Origin: Bythopirellula goksoeyrii
GTDB taxonomy: Bacteria > Planctomycetota > Planctomycetia > Pirellulales > Lacipirellulaceae
Assembly: GCF_008065115.1 (NCBI RefSeq)
Contig: NZ_CP042913.1
Coordinates: 3,507,658 to 3,571,657 of the forward strand
Direction of reading: 5' to 3'
Length of the DNA stretch: 64,000 nt
Part shown: positions 16,322-24,245 of the stretch, in pieces
Numbering within the stretch: position 1 is the first letter of the stretch
How the letters are laid out: each line of letters starts with the position of its first letter
The notes under the pieces: model-generated
The model's database searches: none
Seen by the model: only the letters and a program-made list of their open reading frames with translations
What the model was told of the DNA's origin: nothing
Program-made: the position numbers and the translations under genes

Positions 16322-18016
16322 ATGACCAATCTGCCTATGCCCCTCTTTCTTTTTGTTGTTCTCGGAATGTACTGGGCAAGTGGCTTCGCTCAAGCTGCCT
16401 CTGCGAAAGAAGACACCACCGCTGCCGCGAAGGATTTCCTACGGCACTATGAAACGAATGTAGTCCCGTTGGAAATCTCTTTGAATCGCGCCTGGTGGGA
16501 TGCCAATACTACGGGGAGTGACGAAGCCTTTGCAGCCAAGGAGGCGCTCGACAAGCAGATGAACGAGTTGCTTTCCTCGAAGGAAAAGTTTCAAGAGCTG
16601 GAGAGTATTAAAGTAGGCTCGATTAGCGATCCTCAACTTGCCCGCCAGATTCAGATTCTCTATCTGATTTATCTCAACCGGCAAGGAGACCTCACGCTGC
16701 TCAACCGAATGTCGGCCAAGGCGAATGAGATTGAGAAGAAATTCAATCAGTTCCGCGCGACGATTGGAGAGAAGTCGTATAGCGATAGTGAGGTTCGTGA
16801 TGTCTTGCTCAAGTCAAAGGACTCTTCCGAGAGGGAGCAGGTGTGGAAAGCAAACAAAGATGTTGGGGGTCAGGTTGCAGTCGATCTGCGAGAGTTAGTC
16901 CGTATGAGAAACGAGGCAGCCAAAGAACTTGGGTTCAAGAACTATCACGCAATGCAACTCGCCATTAATGAGCAGGACCAGGAAGAAATACTCGCACTCT
17001 TTGATGAATTAGATGAGTTGACGCGGGAGCCGTATGCCCGCGCCAAAGAGCAGATTGATACGGCACTTGCGGACCAGTACGGGCTCTTGATTTCCGACCT
17101 GCAACCCTGGCACTATCAGGATCCCTTCTTTCAAGAGCCACCGGCGGTTTATGAAGTCGATCTTGGCGGACCATTTTCGGATGCCGATATTTTACGAGTT
17201 TGTCGCGAATTCTATGCAGGAATCCAACTTCCGATAGAGGACGTACTTGAAAATAGCGATCTCTACGAAAAAGCAAAGAAAAGCCCCCACGCGTTTTGTA
17301 CTGATATCGATCGCGAAGGTGATGTCCGAGTGTTGGCCAATATCGTTCCCAATGAGTATTGGATGAGCACAATGCTCCATGAGTTAGGCCACTCGGTCTA
17401 TTCCAGTAAATATATTCCTATGTCACTTCCCTATTTATTGCGGGTGAATTCACATATTCTCACTACCGAAGGAGTGGCGATGATGTTTGAGCGGTTTGCG
17501 ACCGATCCCGCGTGGCTCAAAGCGTATGGAGTGGATGTGGACGATCCAGCAAGGTACAAGGCCGCCAGTCAGAGAATGCGACGAGATAAGTTGCTGATAT
17601 TTTCTCGTTGGTGTCAGGTGATGCTGCGATTTGAAATGGCGATGTACGAAGATCCCGATCAAGACCTTAACCAACTTTGGTGGGATCTTGTTGAGAAATA
17701 CCAACTAGTAAAACGCCCAGCAGATCGAAAAGCACCTGATTTCGCTAGCAAGATTCACATTGTCAGTGCCCCCTGCTATTACCATAACTACATGATGGGT
17801 GAGCTATTTGCCTGCCAAGTCCATGCAGCTATTTGTCGAGATTTGGAGCTGCCAGGAGATCCTGCAAATGCCATCTATACTCGTGTTCCCCGGGTCGGGG
17901 CGTTCATGCAGGAGAAGATTTTTGATCCGGGGGCGACGCTGCCGTGGAATGAGCTAACAAAACACGCCACGGGGGAGTTGCTGAACGCCAAGGCCTTTGC
18001 TGAGGAGTTTCAGTGA
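16322..18016 (+). CDS. Secreted M2-type metallopeptidase
   Basis: A 564-residue zinc peptidase with a signal peptide (hydrophobic residues 4-25). The zinc site HELGH lies at about residues 352-356 and the third ligand in TTEGVAMMFERFA about 30 residues later, the spacing of the M2/M3 gluzincins. Overall length, the early Trp-rich segment and the C-terminal PCYYHNYMMGELFACQ match the M2 (angiotensin-converting-enzyme-like) dipeptidases. It likely works in the periplasm on peptides. It follows the molybdoenzyme by 61 bases; a functional link is not obvious. Confidence 0.85.
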   Translation: MTNLPMPLFLFVVLGMYWASGFAQAASAKEDTTAAAKDFLRHYETNVVPLEISLNRAWWDANTTGSDEAFAAKEALDKQMNELLSSKEKFQELESIKVGSISDPQLARQIQILYLIYLNRQGDLTLLNRMSAKANEIEKKFNQFRATIGEKSYSDSEVRDVLLKSKDSSEREQVWKANKDVGGQVAVDLRELVRMRNEAAKELGFKNYHAMQLAINEQDQEEILALFDELDELTREPYARAKEQIDTALADQYGLLISDLQPWHYQDPFFQEPPAVYEVDLGGPFSDADILRVCREFYAGIQLPIEDVLENSDLYEKAKKSPHAFCTDIDREGDVRVLANIVPNEYWMSTMLHELGHSVYSSKYIPMSLPYLLRVNSHILTTEGVAMMFERFATDPAWLKAYGVDVDDPARYKAASQRMRRDKLLIFSRWCQVMLRFEMAMYEDPDQDLNQLWWDLVEKYQLVKRPADRKAPDFASKIHIVSAPCYYHNYMMGELFACQVHAAICRDLELPGDPANAIYTRVPRVGAFMQEKIFDPGATLPWNELTKHATGELLNAKAFAEEFQ

Positions 18017-18232
18017 TTCTATCGCCTAGCCCCTGAGGTGAGATAGAAACATCGATATTTCAATTGAATCGATCTTCTCAATGACATTTTGAATGTGTCT
18101 TGAATCTCTTTACTGGTTAGTCTAGTCTAGATTACACGTATAACTTGCAAGGCAATGTGTTCGCTTAACACTCAGGCATGTTGTATTTTTGACCAAGATA
18201 CCTCTTTTTGAACATTGCTTGGAGTTCCTGTC

Positions 18233-18883
18233 ATGAAACCTCTTGGCACACGACTTATACTTAGAGCGTTGCTGTTCTCCACAGGGATCTACGGCTTTGG
18301 GTTGGACTTTGAATTCTCGCTTGCACAATCTCCAGGGGAAACTGAACAATCCCCCGGTCAAAATGTCCCACCTTCAAGTGATGCCGCCGAGCATGACAAA
18401 ATCTGGAATAGCAAAGAGATGCTCGAAGCACGTGCTCATCTGAAAACTACTTTTGAACGCTCGGCGAAGATCACGCCGGAGCAGGCGGATAAGTACATGG
18501 CAGACCTTGAAGCCTTGAGTTCAGAGCAACTCAAGGCTTGGCTTTTAAACTTTCAGCAAGAGCGCGCCAGGAACATTCAGCAGAACGAGCGGGAGCGTCA
18601 ACTTCGACGCCAAGTGGTGGAAAGCCGGTCTACCGCTCAGCAAGGTGGTGGCTTTCGAAATCCCACGGCAAATAGAAGAACGGTATCCTCGGGATTGCCA
18701 GTGATGTCGACTCCACAGCCAGCAGCAAATCGAAATGTGTTTGCTGCTTCACCTCGGGTTCAGAAACCATTCTCTGACCCATCGTACCAACGATCAGTTA
18801 GGCCGCTTGTCACTTCCGAAGATGCTGCCAGATATCAGATACTCCGAGGAATTGGAACAACGGCTCCGTTTCCAATTTACTAG
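18233..18883 (+). CDS. Secreted protein, unknown
   Basis: A 216-residue protein with a signal-like N-terminus (MKPLGTRLILRALLFSTG onward to about residue 33). I chose the ATG at 18233 with GGAG nine bases upstream. The middle is a charged helix with ERARNIQQNERERQLRRQ, likely coiled coil, and the C-terminal third is rich in Ser, Pro, Arg and Gln and probably disordered. No family recognised. Confidence 0.6.
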   Translation: MKPLGTRLILRALLFSTGIYGFGLDFEFSLAQSPGETEQSPGQNVPPSSDAAEHDKIWNSKEMLEARAHLKTTFERSAKITPEQADKYMADLEALSSEQLKAWLLNFQQERARNIQQNERERQLRRQVVESRSTAQQGGGFRNPTANRRTVSSGLPVMSTPQPAANRNVFAASPRVQKPFSDPSYQRSVRPLVTSEDAARYQILRGIGTTAPFPIY

Positions 18884-18926
18884 CAAATTAGTCACTTTAA
18901 TTCCGATCTCGATTGAAAGCCGCATT

Positions 18927-20285
18927 ATGAAACCGATCCAGGATCTTCGTTGGCATTCCTATTTCGCTGGAATTACACTTCGAACAGGGTGCTTCAGTTT
19001 TCTGCTTTGCCCTCTCTTGTTTGTCATTGTTCTGCATTGTTCGGCCAATGCCGCTGAACTAGAACAACGGCTTCCCACTTCTTCTAGCAATGCCGCACTA
19101 CATTATCAGCGTGCGATTCTTTTTCTAGCGGATGTTGATGTCGAGAAACGCAAGCTACTTGAAAAACCAATCTGGGAGATTGTCACCCCGGAGACATCCG
19201 CAGACGAATTAAAAGCGATTGACGCTTTGCTGGTTGCCTCTCGCTACGCGATTCGATCGGCTCTCATCGGTGCTGCTCAGGCCAATGCAGACTTCGGTGC
19301 CGATCTGAGTGCTTATTCTGCGGGCACCCTTCTGCCTCATGTTGGACCGATGCAGCATTTAGCCAAATTGGTTGCGCTCTATGGCATGCAGCAACAAGCC
19401 GAGGGCAATTGGGAGAAATCGGCTCAACTGTATCTCGACGTGATTCGTATGGGCCAGCACATGGGAGAACAACTCACCCTGGCAGAATCGGTCGAAGCGG
19501 TACGGATTTTGGAGACTGGTTTTCACGCACTCTCTGCTTGGGCCGTGCATTGTCCCGATCCGAAGTTGATTAGGCAGGTTCGGTCGCTACTGAGTGCGAT
19601 CGCACCAAATCCACTTTCACCTGCCACCGTGATAGGTTACGAAGCTGCCTTGGTCGATCTACGTCTCAAGGAATTAAAGGAAGCCTATCCCGATGGCAAC
19701 TGGGCTGAATTAATGCTAGTTGTAACTGAGGGGCAGCCCGACCACTTAGACCAGGCCTCTGTCAGAGAGTTCGTTCAAGCAGAAGCCATAAAGCGAGGCG
19801 TTCCCGAGTCAGTATTTGCAGACGAAACGTCTTTTGATGAGTTCATCGAAAACTTACGCACTGTCAATGCTGAGTATTACGAGCGTATGCTTGACGGTCT
19901 TTCCCTCCCCTTGGGAAAAGCAATTGGCGTGGGACAACAAATCTATAAAGAGTTTGCTCCCAAACTCATGCGGCTAGGTGACCCCGAAACACTAAATCCA
20001 GGACAGATTTCGGCCTACTATGCTTCGCATGCTGCGGAACACAATTTGGCCGATGTAGTTTTGGCGCTCAGCGCCAACAAACAGGGTGAGCTTTTCCCGA
20101 ATGAATTGTCCAAGGTAGCCAGCGATTTTGGTGGCGTGCTACCGCAAGGCCCAACGGGCAACAAGGTTTCTTACAAGGTTTCGCCAGATCAAAAGGGTTT
20201 TCGAATTTCCTATCCGGGAGCAAAGATTGGCGAAGTTGAGATACCGGAGATTGCATTTGACTATGGAGGGGGAAAAGGTCGCTGA
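18927..20285 (+). CDS. Exported helical protein, unknown
   Basis: A 452-residue protein. The frame is open from 18735, but the ATG at 18927 avoids overlap with the previous gene and gives a plausible signal peptide (FSFLLCPLLFVIVLHCSANA, residues about 23-42). The mature chain is largely helical and resembles tetratricopeptide-like repeats (YQRAILFLADVD, GNWEKSAQLYLDVIRMG) without a firm match. It may form a pair with the secreted protein just upstream. Confidence 0.6.
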   Translation: MKPIQDLRWHSYFAGITLRTGCFSFLLCPLLFVIVLHCSANAAELEQRLPTSSSNAALHYQRAILFLADVDVEKRKLLEKPIWEIVTPETSADELKAIDALLVASRYAIRSALIGAAQANADFGADLSAYSAGTLLPHVGPMQHLAKLVALYGMQQQAEGNWEKSAQLYLDVIRMGQHMGEQLTLAESVEAVRILETGFHALSAWAVHCPDPKLIRQVRSLLSAIAPNPLSPATVIGYEAALVDLRLKELKEAYPDGNWAELMLVVTEGQPDHLDQASVREFVQAEAIKRGVPESVFADETSFDEFIENLRTVNAEYYERMLDGLSLPLGKAIGVGQQIYKEFAPKLMRLGDPETLNPGQISAYYASHAAEHNLADVVLALSANKQGELFPNELSKVASDFGGVLPQGPTGNKVSYKVSPDQKGFRISYPGAKIGEVEIPEIAFDYGGGKGR

Positions 20286-20289
20286 TTGA

Positions 20290-20329
20290 CCGCTAAGCCG
20301 CAAGCGGCATTTTGGTGGGGCGTTAGCGG
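20290..20329. terminator. Palindromic repeat between convergent genes
   Basis: CCGCTAA (20290-20296) pairs with TTAGCGG (20323-20329), enclosing a second stem GCCGC-AA-GCGGC (20297-20308). It lies between the stop of the helical protein and that of secA, so it could end transcription from both sides. Such CCGCTAA-type palindromes recur in planctomycete intergenic DNA. Confidence 0.5.
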
Positions 20330-20353
20330 CGGCGGGAGGCCGAGCGCCATATT

Positions 20354-22297
20354 TTACCCTGGCGTATCCAGATACGGATCCTGGCCCATTTGGCGTTGGA
20401 CCTTTTGGCGTTCTTTTTCGTGGTAGAGGAGGATCTTGCGGTCGCGAAAGTGGCGTTTTTCGACGCGCCGTTGGGCGCGGTGGAACAGTTGCTCCATCCC
20501 TTTTATCGGGCCGGTGGATTTTAGGCCCAAGGCTTCGAGTTTGGCGGCGCGCTTGGGGCCGTAGCCCAAGAGCAAGATTTCGTCATCGAGGGCTAGAAAC
20601 TGGCGGTATGTGCCGGGATCCCCCTGTCGTCCGCAACGTCCGATGAGTTGGCGGTCGACGCGTTTGGCTTCGTGGAGTTCTGTGCAAATCACGTGCAGGC
20701 CCCCGATCTCGCGGACCCCTTCGCCGAGGCGAATGTCGGTACCACGGCCTGCCATGTTGGTAGCGACTGTGACTTTGCCTTTCTCGCCAGCCGCAGCGAC
20801 GATCTCGGCCTCGCGAGCCACATGGCGGGCATTGAGAATGACCGGCTCCACACCTTGCTCCACAAGGAGGTTGGCCAGGTGTTCGCTTTTGTCGATCGAG
20901 CGGGTGCCGATCAGCACGGGTCGATCGAGCCGATGTTGCTCAATGGCGTCTTCTACCACGGCTGCCCATTTTTGATCCTTTGTACCATACACAAGTGTGC
21001 GGAGTTGCTTGCGGATAGGGGGGCGGTTGGTAGGGATCGAGAGGACATGCACATGGTAGATTTTCTTCAACTCGCCACGACTGGTCGACGCTGTGCCGGT
21101 CATGCCTCCCAAACGCTCGTAGCGTAGAAACAGGTCTTGGATCGTAATGCGGGCGGCCTGATTGGTGGCAAAAGTGATTTCAACGCCTTCCTTGGCTTCA
21201 ACGGCTTGATGGATTCCTGCCCGCCACTTCCGCCCTTCGGCCATACGGCCGGTGAACTCATCGACAATCACAATCTCACCGTCGCGTACCACATAGTGGC
21301 GCTCGAAGAACATCTCGCGGGCCACCTTGATCGCGCGCTGAATATATTCGTAGATGGTCGAGAGAGGGAGCCGGTCCATCTCGCTTGGTTTTTGAAGCAT
21401 TCGGACGAACTGCCGACCGGCTAGTGAGAGTTCTACAGTGCGTTCATCATGGTCGTATTCATAGTGTTCATTTTCGATGAACTCTGGAGAGACTTCGGCT
21501 GCCCAGCGGTAGGCCTCTGCGGCGATCTTTTCATCTTCGCCAGGCAAAGCACTGATAATCAACGGGGTTCTCGCTTCATCGATGAGGATGCTGTCTGCCT
21601 CGTCGACCAGCATGAAGTGCAAGCCGCGTTGAACGGGTTGATCGGTCCCTCCGCCCGAAGCTACGCCAAGCATCTTGCCAAAAATGTCCTGCTGGCCATC
21701 TCCCTGGGACCGCAAAAGGAGGCGATCTCGCAAGAAATCAAAGCCCATCTCGTTGGCCGTGCCATAGGTGACATCGCATTCGTAGGCCTTGCGGCGTTCG
21801 GGCTGGGGCTGCTGTCCCTGGATGATGCCGACCGACATGCCGAGCGCGGAATAGAGCGGCGTCATCCACTCAGCATCGCGGCGTGCGAGGTAATCGTTCA
21901 CCGTGGCCAAGTGGGCACCATTGCCTTCGAGAGCAGCCAAATAGAGTGGCAATGTTGCAGTCAGCGTTTTACCCTCGCCAGTCTGCATCTCAATGATCGA
22001 TCGATGATGGATGGCAGCGCCACCCATGATTTGCACGTCGAAGTGTCGCATGTTGAGTTTGCGCCGACCTGCTTCTCGCACGAGAGCGAATGCTTCGACG
22101 AGTAGCTTATCGATTGGTTCACCGCTACGCACCCGATAACGCAGTCCCAGGCTCGATTTGCGGAGTTCGTAGTCGTTGAGGGCTTCCATCTGGGGTTCAA
22201 GAGCTGTAACGAGGGGGACGTAACTCGCGCAGCGGGCCATCTGGTCGCCGAATGTCGACCGGATATTGCATGTTAGGCCGCGAGGAATTCTGGACAC
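20354..22297 (-). CDS. secA: Short SecA-like preprotein translocase ATPase
   Basis: A 647-residue SecA homologue; canonical SecA has about 850-950 residues. Walker A MQTGEGKTLTA lies at about residues 104-114, the DEAD motif in LVDEADSILIDEARTPLII, and the C-terminal helicase motif NMAGRGTDIRLG is intact; the usual GRSGRQGDPG reads GRCGRQGDPG. The chain stops soon after AQRRVEKRHFRDRKILLYHE, so the helical wing and scaffold completion, the C-terminal linker and the zinc-binding SecB tail are absent. This fits an accessory SecA2-type motor for special exported proteins. No SecY partner lies nearby. A TTG/ATG choice at the N-terminus is open. Confidence 0.88.
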   Translation of the reverse strand: MSRIPRGLTCNIRSTFGDQMARCASYVPLVTALEPQMEALNDYELRKSSLGLRYRVRSGEPIDKLLVEAFALVREAGRRKLNMRHFDVQIMGGAAIHHRSIIEMQTGEGKTLTATLPLYLAALEGNGAHLATVNDYLARRDAEWMTPLYSALGMSVGIIQGQQPQPERRKAYECDVTYGTANEMGFDFLRDRLLLRSQGDGQQDIFGKMLGVASGGGTDQPVQRGLHFMLVDEADSILIDEARTPLIISALPGEDEKIAAEAYRWAAEVSPEFIENEHYEYDHDERTVELSLAGRQFVRMLQKPSEMDRLPLSTIYEYIQRAIKVAREMFFERHYVVRDGEIVIVDEFTGRMAEGRKWRAGIHQAVEAKEGVEITFATNQAARITIQDLFLRYERLGGMTGTASTSRGELKKIYHVHVLSIPTNRPPIRKQLRTLVYGTKDQKWAAVVEDAIEQHRLDRPVLIGTRSIDKSEHLANLLVEQGVEPVILNARHVAREAEIVAAAGEKGKVTVATNMAGRGTDIRLGEGVREIGGLHVICTELHEAKRVDRQLIGRCGRQGDPGTYRQFLALDDEILLLGYGPKRAAKLEALGLKSTGPIKGMEQLFHRAQRRVEKRHFRDRKILLYHEKERQKVQRQMGQDPYLDTPG

Positions 22298-22430
22298 AGT
22301 TGGTCAGTAATCTGAATTGAAATGACGGGGCGGGGGGCGCGCTCTGCTGCGCTGGGACTCCGCATCGCGGCTAACGAAGCGAATGCGGAGATTCCATCAT
22401 ATCGCTTGGGAGTCGCTTGAGAATGGCAAG

Positions 22431-23387
22431 TCAGCGTTGACGCTGGATTCCCTCGATGGTGTACGAGGGCATGAATTGTCCGCCACCCGCATCGAGCACT
22501 TCCATATAGCCCTGAACGAGTATATGTTCACCCGCCGGCAGGCCTCCGAGGACATCGGGATTGCTGATTACGGCTATGCCGCCGTATTGGTCGAGGCCAC
22601 CTCCAATGGTGATGTACCGAACGCCCCAGACTCCCTTTTCGGGGAAGTACTGCAGTTGACCCCGAAGCCACGTGTAGGTGGGGTCAAAGCCAAATAAATT
22701 GCTGTCTTCCTGTGGGCCGATATTTGGAGATTGAAATCCAGAGGAAGACTCCGTTTGTCGGCTACTTCCCTGCGGACGGAAACCATCACTAGCGGCAACT
22801 GGTAAAGTTGTTGCGGCGGGAAGTATAGCGGTTGGCTGTTGAACCAGTGGTTGAGATTGCGGAAATCCTTGAGTCGCGATGGGCGGCTCGTATACGTAGC
22901 CCTGCTGAGGCAATGATTGCTGCTGGGCTGCGACTTGAATGATGTCGGTTGAATTGTTGGCTGGTACGGAAGCGAATCGCAGATTCTGGTTATCTGGCAA
23001 AACGCTCACAACTTGGCTCTCCACGGAGCTGATACTGGCAGGCGCGTAGCCGGTAGTAGGTTGTGCGCCGTAAGGGGTGACGTTACCCGTTGGAGCAGGT
23101 TGATTCCAACCACCAGGTGGGTAAACGGGTGACGTTTGCGGTGGAGGGGTCACGGCAGGTGGATAGGTGGAAGGTGGAGGTGGATAGGATGTACTGGGCG
23201 GGACTACACTGGTAGCGCCAGGTACAGGATCGCCGGGGTAATACGGCTGCGCAGCACCGGGCTGCAATGCACCTGTTGATGGAGGGGGAACGCGATCAGG
23301 TGCAAGAAATGGATTCGTGATCGGCGCCGATTGGCTTCGGCAACCTATAGAAAATAATAAAACGAGTAGGGTGAGTAACCACCGCAT
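22431..23387 (-). CDS. Proline-rich lipoprotein, unknown
   Basis: A 318-residue predicted lipoprotein. I chose the ATG at 23387 (AAGGA nine bases upstream), which gives the signal MRWLLTLLVLLFSIGC with a lipobox cysteine at residue 16. A long Pro/Gln/Ser-rich linker follows (residues about 20-230), then a compact C-terminal domain of about 90 residues containing TWLRGQLQYFPEKGVWGVRY and GGLPAGEHILVQGYMEV, perhaps an OB-like beta barrel. Likely outer-membrane or periplasmic and surface-reaching. No family name can be given. Confidence 0.65.
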   Translation of the reverse strand: MRWLLTLLVLLFSIGCRSQSAPITNPFLAPDRVPPPSTGALQPGAAQPYYPGDPVPGATSVVPPSTSYPPPPSTYPPAVTPPPQTSPVYPPGGWNQPAPTGNVTPYGAQPTTGYAPASISSVESQVVSVLPDNQNLRFASVPANNSTDIIQVAAQQQSLPQQGYVYEPPIATQGFPQSQPLVQQPTAILPAATTLPVAASDGFRPQGSSRQTESSSGFQSPNIGPQEDSNLFGFDPTYTWLRGQLQYFPEKGVWGVRYITIGGGLDQYGGIAVISNPDVLGGLPAGEHILVQGYMEVLDAGGGQFMPSYTIEGIQRQR

Positions 23388-23530
23388 CGGCAGATTCCTT
23401 TCTACCGTGAAACGAACAGGATTGCGCAACGGAAAGAGTCGTCGCGCCAACTGGAAGACGAATGTTAGCTATACCGCCGAGTTTGTCCAGAGCTATTAGC
23501 TATTGGTTGTTAGCAATCGGCCAAAGAAAT

Positions 23531-23558
23531 CGCCAGTCACTGCTAGCAGTGACTGGCG
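23531..23558 (-). terminator. Perfect 28-base palindrome, probable terminator
   Basis: Two 14-base arms, CGCCAGTCACTGCT and AGCAGTGACTGGCG, meet without a loop. It lies 35 bases past the stop of the 23593-24024 gene; on the minus strand ATTTCTTTGG follows, a weak T-rich tail. It is also upstream of the lipoprotein gene, so a regulatory role is possible. Confidence 0.55.
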
Positions 23559-23592
23559 TCTGATACTTGAAATCCGATTTTTCACCTAAGTG

Positions 23593-24024
23593 CTATCGTT
23601 TTGCGATATGCGAAACGACATAGGGATTTGCCACCACGAGTGGCTCAATTGCCGTTTTGGTCTTGGTAACACGGTCGTCGCTAGCAGAGTTTTCCTCGGT
23701 GGTGCTCGAGGACGCCGGCACAACATACGGATTGTTGATCTCTAGGGGGGCGGCCGCAGACATGTCGATCTCAGGAGTCATAACCCCCGGAGGATAGGCG
23801 AACGGACTGTAGCCATAAGTCCTGGCAACCGGCACGCTATAATAGACGGGTGGAAAAGCAGAGTAGTAGGGAACATTCTGTGACAATATGCCGTAGAGTC
23901 GGCCTGAATCCCAGAAGTTGTAACCACCACCATAGAATCCACCACCACACTGTGCCTTAGCCTGGGTGCCTATGGAAAGGCTGGCCACGGCCATAAGCAC
24001 TACGAATCCAAATTGTTTGATCAT
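23593..24024 (-). CDS. Small secreted protein with NPYVV motifs, unknown
   Basis: A 143-residue secreted protein with signal peptide MIKQFGFVVLMAVASLSIGT and cleavage probably after AKA. GAGGA lies eight bases before the ATG at 24024. The mature chain starts Gly/Tyr-rich (CGGGFYGGGYNFWDSGRLYG), followed by an aromatic, proline-rich stretch, and carries the motif NPYVV twice (INNPYVVPAS and VANPYVVSH). No known family. Confidence 0.55.
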   Translation of the reverse strand: MIKQFGFVVLMAVASLSIGTQAKAQCGGGFYGGGYNFWDSGRLYGILSQNVPYYSAFPPVYYSVPVARTYGYSPFAYPPGVMTPEIDMSAAAPLEINNPYVVPASSSTTEENSASDDRVTKTKTAIEPLVVANPYVVSHIAKR

Positions 24025-24160
24025 TGCTGAGTTCCTCTTCATCTGAAGTGTCAATCTCTGAAAAGACGGCCAAAGGGCCTCTAACTCCAGAATAATCAGA
24101 CTGGGCCGAAACGCAACTATTTGCGTGAATCTCGGGAAAAATGACGGTTTAAAGCTGCTT

Positions 24161-24235
24161 CCTTTCTAGCCCTGGGCGCAGGGCCCATGGTTTGTGGCGG
24201 ATCCAACTCACGGCTTTCACCGGGGGCTAGAAAGG
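24161..24235. repeat. Palindromic intergenic repeat (CTAGCCC type)
   Basis: CCTTTCTAGCCC (24161-24172) and GGGCTAGAAAGG (24224-24235) are perfect 12-base inverted arms; an inner CCTGGGCGCAGGGCCC adds structure. It lies just past the stop of the M13 peptidase gene and may act as its terminator. Confidence 0.6.
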
Positions 24236-24245
24236 AGCGATGGCA

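Noticed and set aside
20648-22105. Long plus-strand frames opposite secA
   Set aside because: Shadows of a high-GC coding strand; SecA motifs on the minus strand are unambiguous.
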